Shown piece after piece: positions 59,082 to 64,000 of a DNA stretch of 64,000 nucleotides (positions within the stretch are counted from its first letter, which is position 1; the number at the start of each line of letters is the position of its first letter). The notes under the pieces are model-generated. The model had not been told where the DNA came from. It was given only the letters and a program-made list of their open reading frames with translations, and searched no databases. The stretch comes from Hymenoscyphus infarciens. Lineage: Eukaryota; Ascomycota; Leotiomycetes; Helotiales; Helotiaceae. The stretch covers positions 92,342 through 156,341 of the forward strand of contig LLCB01000127.1 in assembly GCA_001414345.1 (NCBI GenBank), read 5' to 3'. Position numbers and translations under genes: made by a program.

Positions 59082-59339
59082 ATGTCCGACGACGTACCTG
59101 ATACACCATTGGGAGAGAATGAGGCCGAAAAAGGACCAGAAGACGACGAGGAAGCAGGGGCCGAGGAAGGAGAAAACGAAGCGGAAGCAGATGGAGACCC
59201 AGAAGTATCCGGGGAATCCGAAGAGGGGGATTATTTGTTCATGGGTGGAAAATTGACGTTCAAGGATGCTCACAAAAAGGATAAGGATGAAGTATACAAC
59301 CTCCTCCCCCTTTCGTCGAATGATGTACTGCTTATATAA
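59082..59339 (+). CDS. Small acidic hypothetical protein, possibly truncated
   Basis: An 85-residue frame starting MSDDVPDTPLGE in a good start context (CAAAATGTCC). Residues 10-50 are dominated by Glu, Asp, Ala and Gly (GPEDDEEAGAEEGENEAEAD), then YLFMGGKLTFKDAHKKDKDE. It ends at TAATAG exactly where the RIP-mutated block starts, so the stop codons themselves may be RIP products and the real protein may have been longer. No known domain. It may also be the start of a transposon-borne or captured gene. Confidence 0.4.
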   Translation: MSDDVPDTPLGENEAEKGPEDDEEAGAEEGENEAEADGDPEVSGESEEGDYLFMGGKLTFKDAHKKDKDEVYNLLPLSSNDVLLI

Positions 59340-60140
59340 TAGAATAGTAGAACTTAATTATCTAACTATTATACTAGCTATTTTTCTCTCTTTATCTTCT
59401 ATTCTATCTACTACTACTAATATACTTATACTAGAGCGTCTCTAAAAGAACTATTATAAAAAGATATATAAAAGAGTATCTAATCTATAGCGCACTTAAA
59501 GCTAAGAGTTAGAGTAAGAGTAAGCGAGACTTTCTCTTTAAGAAAAACAAGAAAATAAAAGTCTAGAATATAGCTATAATACTTAAGAGTAGAATTTCTA
59601 AGAATAGTACAATATAAGAAACTAATAATACTATTTAAGCTAAAGAACAAATTAAGACTAGTAAAACGTAAGAAAATAAAGCTTAAGATTAATAATTAGA
59701 AAATACCTAAATTAGTAATTTATGTGATAAAAGCTCTAAGAGAAAGAGTAAAGACGTTTTTTTTCTAAGCTTAACTACTAGTAAAGAGAACGCAGTAGCT
59801 TATAAAGTAAAAAGTCTTTTAATTTGTCACAGAAAAGAGGGTCTCACGTGACCCCTTTTCCCTGTATATATAGCAGAGTTTTCACCTCCTAAATTCAAGC
59901 TCCTTAGAGCGTTTTCAACCCAAAAATACGTCATATAATTTCTTATATTTATTAATTTTTTCATATCTTAGTATATTAGTATAACGAAACGAATAAATAA
60001 GAGAAATTTCCTACTTACTTAAATAGCTCTCTGTTAAATCTAATTACCTCTCTATTAGTAAAAAAGGCAAATTAGTTATTTCAAAGTAATTAGAGAGCAA
60101 AAGAGTTAAGTACTGTAAAAATTAAGATTATTATATTTTA
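59325..60140. mobile_element. RIP-mutated AT-rich block
   Basis: About 0.8 kb of TpA-rich DNA. The plus strand at about 59,430-59,870 reads a basic frame if TAA/TAG are taken as Gln (SKRTIIKRYIKEYL, then RKSKDVFFLSLTTSKENAVA), ending at TGA before a less mutated GC-balanced segment (59,850-59,930). The part at 59,940-60,040 (TTAGTATATTAGTATAACGA) resembles 14,300-14,345 of the 847-bp TIR element, so this is probably a related transposon. I did not find both of its ends. Confidence 0.55.
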
Positions 60141-61254
60141 TAACTATAGGCTACTATTATATCTACTAAGTTCCTATACAGACCTCTATCTTGCCAAGTT
60201 CATAGACTGGTATAGTGCTCACCATGCTATACAACAGGGACTACACTTAGTCACGTATCATAACCATGAAAATATGGTAAACCCCTCACACTTCAAGCAA
60301 CTCGCCTGCTATTGCGAACAACTTGAACCAAAGACACAGCTGTCCGACAAAGACCACAGAAGCTGGATTTCAACTCTATCACAGCCGTCTATTCTATGAG
60401 AAAACTCCTTTCCAATTTCTTAAGTCCTCGTCCCACATGGAAGAGAGAGGAAGTTATAATTCCAAGCCAAGGGGCAAGTCAGTTTTGTTCGTGGTGGGCT
60501 AATTTTGGTATTTATAGTGAGAGGTGAGAGGTTGGAGGTGTTGAATGATGCGGAGATGTTTAGTGGATAGTCGAGGATATGGACGAGGCGAGGGTAGGAT
60601 TGATGGTGTTGTTACCTTGTGTGTAGAGCCCCAGGGAAACGAGCTGGAGCTGAAAGCAATATATGCGCCTATGTATATCAGGATTACAATGAGGCTTACA
60701 AGTAGCCAATCGAGGTCTCTTTATGGAACGGAGTAAAGCGATGTGTGAGGAAAACAACCACTCATATGAATACAATTTTTATCATCACACAAGATGACGA
60801 GGAATATAGAAAGCATAGAGCAGCAGCATGGGGCTATAATATGCTATTGCCTGTTAACAAGAGGTAATCAGTGATCAAGTGAAGAAGCGAAGACTACGGA
60901 AATGATGTGAGAGATGTGCTGTAACTATCCCTAAAAGAAAAATATATACACGCACCTCAGGTACCGAAGTAGAGAACCAGAGAACAAACCTCGATAAGTA
61001 TGACAGTCCTTAGACTTATAAGAAATAGTATATTGTAAAACCTGTCAGAAAATTTCTTATCAAGAAATAAACAAACGAAACATAAAGCCAAGGGTATATA
61101 ATAGCATCTCCCATCCCAAACCCACGATTCATTTCCATCCCATCCTACGCATTGTTTCTCCAAGAAACCCATCTAAAAACACCCCCCCAAAACAGCCATC
61201 GTGAGATCATTCCTATATGAATTGTACACAACTAAAAAGTAAATTCCCCCAAAA
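60141..61254. other. Intergenic region
   Basis: About 1.1 kb of normal composition with no supported gene. Short frames at 60,545-60,775 and 60,957-61,172 carry no domain. The right part is the 3' flank of the DUF6594 gene. Confidence 0.4.
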
Positions 61255-63330
61255 TCAAAACAGCCCAGCAACAACAATCATCACACCACCATAAATACCC
61301 GCACACATCATCCCCTCGCTCCTCAAAAGCATATTCCGATCGACAAGACCACCTTGCATCAACACCGCAAGCACCCCACCAACCACTAAACTACTAGCCG
61401 TGATTCTCCCCAAAAACCCTGGGATAACAGAAAACGTCAATATAGGAACAAGGATCGACACCGCCAGCGCAGCAGCGAAAGCTTGGACATGTTTGGGTTC
61501 ATGCTCATTATCTACTGGTTCGGTGGGAGGACTGGTTGTTGATTTCGACTCTACTGTAACGGAGGGGGCATACGAAGATATTGATGAACCTTGCGAAGTA
61601 GCATAGGAGGATGAAGAAGGCATTTGCTCGGAAAATATCGAAACGAGATCATCCTCCGGATCAAGGAAATGTGTCTCGGATTCTATGATGGGATGTGCTG
61701 TTTGTAGAAACGTCCGATAGGAAGTTACATCTTCAGGATTCGCAGGAGTAAGAGATCGTGTGGAGTTGAATGAAGCAAGTGCTTGGTCTGTGAAATTGTT
61801 AGTTGGAAAAAACAGATATTGAGGAGGGAACCTACTGTACTGAGCTAATTTGTACCCGATCTTTCCAAGGATATCTGTTTTATGCCATTGAAGCTCTCCA
61901 CCGGCGGCTGCAGATGCCCGTCGAGATGCGGGTGTAATATGAGTTTCGGTTCTTCGTGATTGGGTATCTGTGTGATCGAGTCGATGAAGTTGTTCCTCGA
62001 GCTCGCTTAACTCATCTTGTAAATGTAACAACAAACGATGATTGAGAGCCTCAAATTTTCTATAGATTGGTTTGATCTTCTCTCCACTTTCAGTAGCCGA
62101 AGATGTCGCACGAGACGAAAGTTGCGATGCAAGTAACTCATAACCTGTGACGGGTAGTTTTTCGGCTCGTGGAAGTGGGTGTTGTTTAATTTGTTGCTGA
62201 GGTCGAGTACTAAGTGCTGTGGATGGAACATGAGGTAGATTGGCAGGTCCTCTTTGCATATCTGGTGTCCCATAATGCATTTGACCATGGTAACTTTGTC
62301 TTTGCTGTGCGGCTGCCATTTGAGAGGCTATTTTGGCAGAAGTATCATCAATTGGTGTCGATTCCATCTCAGGGTGCTCTTCCTCTTCCTCCTCTTCCTC
62401 GAATTCTTCTTCTTCTTCATGATTACTTCTTTCGGGGCTTGTGCTACGATCCGTATCAACATCATGAGCTGCTTCAGACGAATTGTCGTCGCCATGAAAG
62501 CTGCTTGATGTAGACGAGGAGCTGCCAGCATGAACTTGCAACATGTGTGTCGGTAAGGATGACTCTACTCTAGTACCAGTGAGTTGTCCAGGTTCCCATT
62601 TCGGAATCGCATCAAACTCATTGCTCTCCAAGTCGACCCTAGACGCAGCTGCTGAGCCTTCAGGGTCCAGATATGCAAATACATTCGGCGCATCAGGAAC
62701 TGCCGGGGACATTGGCCCTTCGGGAAGATCCGACTTCTTTTCCACCGTCGTACGTTTAGTGATAGATGCTTGTGTAACGGTAGAATTGCTACCGCTGGAG
62801 CTACTGGACTTGTTGGTTGTATTCGTCAAGGAAGTGAGATTTGATATTGTCGACGGTGAAGTCAACCTTGCCCTAGCGGAGGACAACACTATCCTGTGGT
62901 TATGCGCTGGTGCTTCTTCCTGAGATGAGGAAGAGGAGGAGGAAGAGCTTGTATCCCGGCTCCGATTTGAATGAGAACGACGATGCCGTGAGCGTCCTTC
63001 ATGATCATGTTCATGTTCATGCACCCTCTCCCTCACTACACTTGACCGTTTCGCGCTTGTATTCTTCGTTTTCCGACTGGAAGTATGTCGATTGGGGCCG
63101 CTGCTCCCACTGGGAGCGGATCTGTGATACCTCTTGGATCTCTCTCTTTCTCTTTCTCTCTCCTTGCTGATGTTGGCTTTGGTCGTCGGCATTGTCGCTT
63201 CCTGTGACGACCTCCAACGACGGCGCGTTCTCTCTGCTGATGAACCTTCGTCTTGGGATTTCAATTGCCCCTTTTCATCTTCGGATATCTCGTGGATGAC
63301 AGTTATAGGCGAACTGTAACTCGTTGCCAT
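61255..63330 (-). CDS. DUF6594-type membrane protein with long disordered N-terminus
   Basis: Two exons (61836-63330 and 61255-61787) separated by a 48-nt in-frame intron (GTAGGT, CTAAC branch, ACAG) give about 675 residues; the intron reads through without a stop but its signals and the restored KLAQYNQALASF favour splicing. Residues 1-390 are disordered: Arg/Glu and Arg/Ser-rich tracts, a nine-Ser run, and an acidic run (EEEEEFEEEEEEEE) near 305-318. A DUF6594 domain follows from GYELLASQLS near 396: FEALNHRLLLHLQDELSELE (helical), then ILGKIGYKLAQY. The end has three hydrophobic segments (LAVSILVPILTFSVI, ASSLVVGGVLAVLM, GIYGGVMIVVAGLF). This is a fungal-specific family of unknown function. 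The start context precedes MATSYSSPITVIHE. Confidence 0.85.
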   Translation of the reverse strand: MATSYSSPITVIHEISEDEKGQLKSQDEGSSAERTRRRWRSSQEATMPTTKANISKERERERERSKRYHRSAPSGSSGPNRHTSSRKTKNTSAKRSSVVRERVHEHEHDHEGRSRHRRSHSNRSRDTSSSSSSSSSQEEAPAHNHRIVLSSARARLTSPSTISNLTSLTNTTNKSSSSSGSNSTVTQASITKRTTVEKKSDLPEGPMSPAVPDAPNVFAYLDPEGSAAASRVDLESNEFDAIPKWEPGQLTGTRVESSLPTHMLQVHAGSSSSTSSSFHGDDNSSEAAHDVDTDRSTSPERSNHEEEEEFEEEEEEEEHPEMESTPIDDTSAKIASQMAAAQQRQSYHGQMHYGTPDMQRGPANLPHVPSTALSTRPQQQIKQHPLPRAEKLPVTGYELLASQLSSRATSSATESGEKIKPIYRKFEALNHRLLLHLQDELSELEEQLHRLDHTDTQSRRTETHITPASRRASAAAGGELQWHKTDILGKIGYKLAQYSRFPPQYLFFPTNNFTDQALASFNSTRSLTPANPEDVTSYRTFLQTAHPIIESETHFLDPEDDLVSIFSEQMPSSSSYATSQGSSISSYAPSVTVESKSTTSPPTEPVDNEHEPKHVQAFAAALAVSILVPILTFSVIPGFLGRITASSLVVGGVLAVLMQGGLVDRNMLLRSEGMMCAGIYGGVMIVVAGLF

Positions 63331-64000
63331 ATCGGAATTGTTGTTCTAAGGAATGCTTATCAGCTCAGCCAACTTCGGGGAATGCGCGAAAAGCATATGA
63401 TAGACATGGCGAGTTGGCAAGGAATACCTAGGTGGATTGGGTGGGTTTAGTTACTTTATCGCGTTCGGATTGGGTACGGGCGGTGTGCTGGCGTCGTGTT
63501 CATGGAGGCTAATGCGTGATGGCCATACTCGGTATTTGAAGCTGGTTATTGCGGGAATGGAGCTGAAGTTGGCGACGAGGAGCATGATCTCGGGATCGTG
63601 GGGAGGGAGAGGGGCACAGTTTCAAGTATATGTAATGACTGTTCTAATATAGGGTTTGGATGAGGGCTGAGGGTGGCTCGAGGGTGGCTTTGGGGGGAAA
63701 AGGGAAAAAGGGGAAAAGGTGATGGGAGATGGGAGGATTCCGAAGATAGGTTCGCTTGTCACTCACGCTCGGTCAATCTGGAGGGAGGCGTTCCAGTCGT
63801 GTTTCGAGTCTTTTCAGGGCTGTTGGTGTTGGTGGTCGGGTACCAAGGTGACAAGGTGATGACGAAGTCTGCTCACTTTTGTCTTTTATAGGAGGGTTAT
63901 AAAACAGTGAGAGGCCTGGGATGCTAGACCAGTAAGAGAAGGCTGCGAAGATGCCAATTCAGGGGGGAAGACGGGAGTTTTGCACGGGGAGGGGGGGGGG
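63331..64000. promoter_or_regulatory. Upstream region of the DUF6594 gene
   Basis: About 670 bp, G-rich on the plus strand (so C/T-rich as seen from the gene), as in many filamentous fungal promoters. No gene is supported; the window ends in a G-run. Confidence 0.4.

Noticed and set aside
61788..61835. Extra 16 residues in the DUF6594 protein
   Set aside because: The segment has GTAGGT, CTAAC and ACAG signals and is an in-frame 48-nt intron rather than coding sequence.
1..64000. tRNA or rRNA genes
   Set aside because: No cloverleaf with A/B boxes or rRNA-like conserved stretch was recognised on reading; a covariance-model search would be decisive.

Overview
The window is nuclear DNA from a filamentous ascomycete (Pezizomycotina). 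Protein genes are broken by short GT-AG introns of about 48-60 nt with CTAAC-type branch sites, and long tracts have been turned into TpA-rich, CpA-poor DNA, the signature of repeat-induced point mutation (RIP). The gene families would fit a Leotiomycete, but that is inference.

Left gene island (1-10.6 kb): the 5' end of an unidentified minus-strand gene, a membrane RING-CH (MARCH-type) E3 ligase, a 20S proteasome alpha-2 subunit sharing its upstream region with the ligase, an RCC1-repeat protein, and an Hsp70-superfamily (HSPA12-like) ATPase. Right gene island (54.5-64 kb): a zinc-dependent cinnamyl-alcohol-dehydrogenase-type oxidoreductase, a short-chain dehydrogenase carrying two inactivating lesions, a small acidic ORF ending at a RIP-mutated block, and a DUF6594-type membrane protein with a long disordered N-terminus.

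Between them lie two smaller RIP-degraded TIR elements (10,612-13,079 and 13,657-14,503) and then about 39 kb of nested transposons (14,991-53,958). Termini and target-site duplications (TSDs) allow most of the nesting to be read. (i) The outermost is a short TIR element with TA ends. (ii) A hAT transposon (15,313-53,732, 8-bp TSD) sits in it. (iii) A Gypsy LTR element on the minus strand (18,027-53,477, TSD TTTTC) sits in the hAT. (iv) Its left LTR holds a giant minus-strand Gypsy element (18,078-32,335; 184-bp LTRs; TSD TACGT). (v) Its interior holds a younger relative (Gypsy2, 33,528-44,477, TSD AAGAT). (vi) One LTR of Gypsy2 holds a gag-only LTR element (41,233-44,118, TSD ATATA). (vii) A second hAT-like element (44,666-48,615, TSD CTTTATAT) cuts the integrase region of the outer Gypsy. 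(viii) Two Tc1/mariner elements lie near 50.3-53.0 kb.

The most unusual object is the 14.3-kb Gypsy element (iv): gag-like and pol sequences occupy its 5' half, and about 6.5 kb downstream of integrase reads as a further long frame on the same strand, unrecognised by me, with exact 51-bp tandem repeats. All transposon genes here are dead; their products were read by treating in-frame TAA/TAG as RIP-converted Gln or Trp codons.
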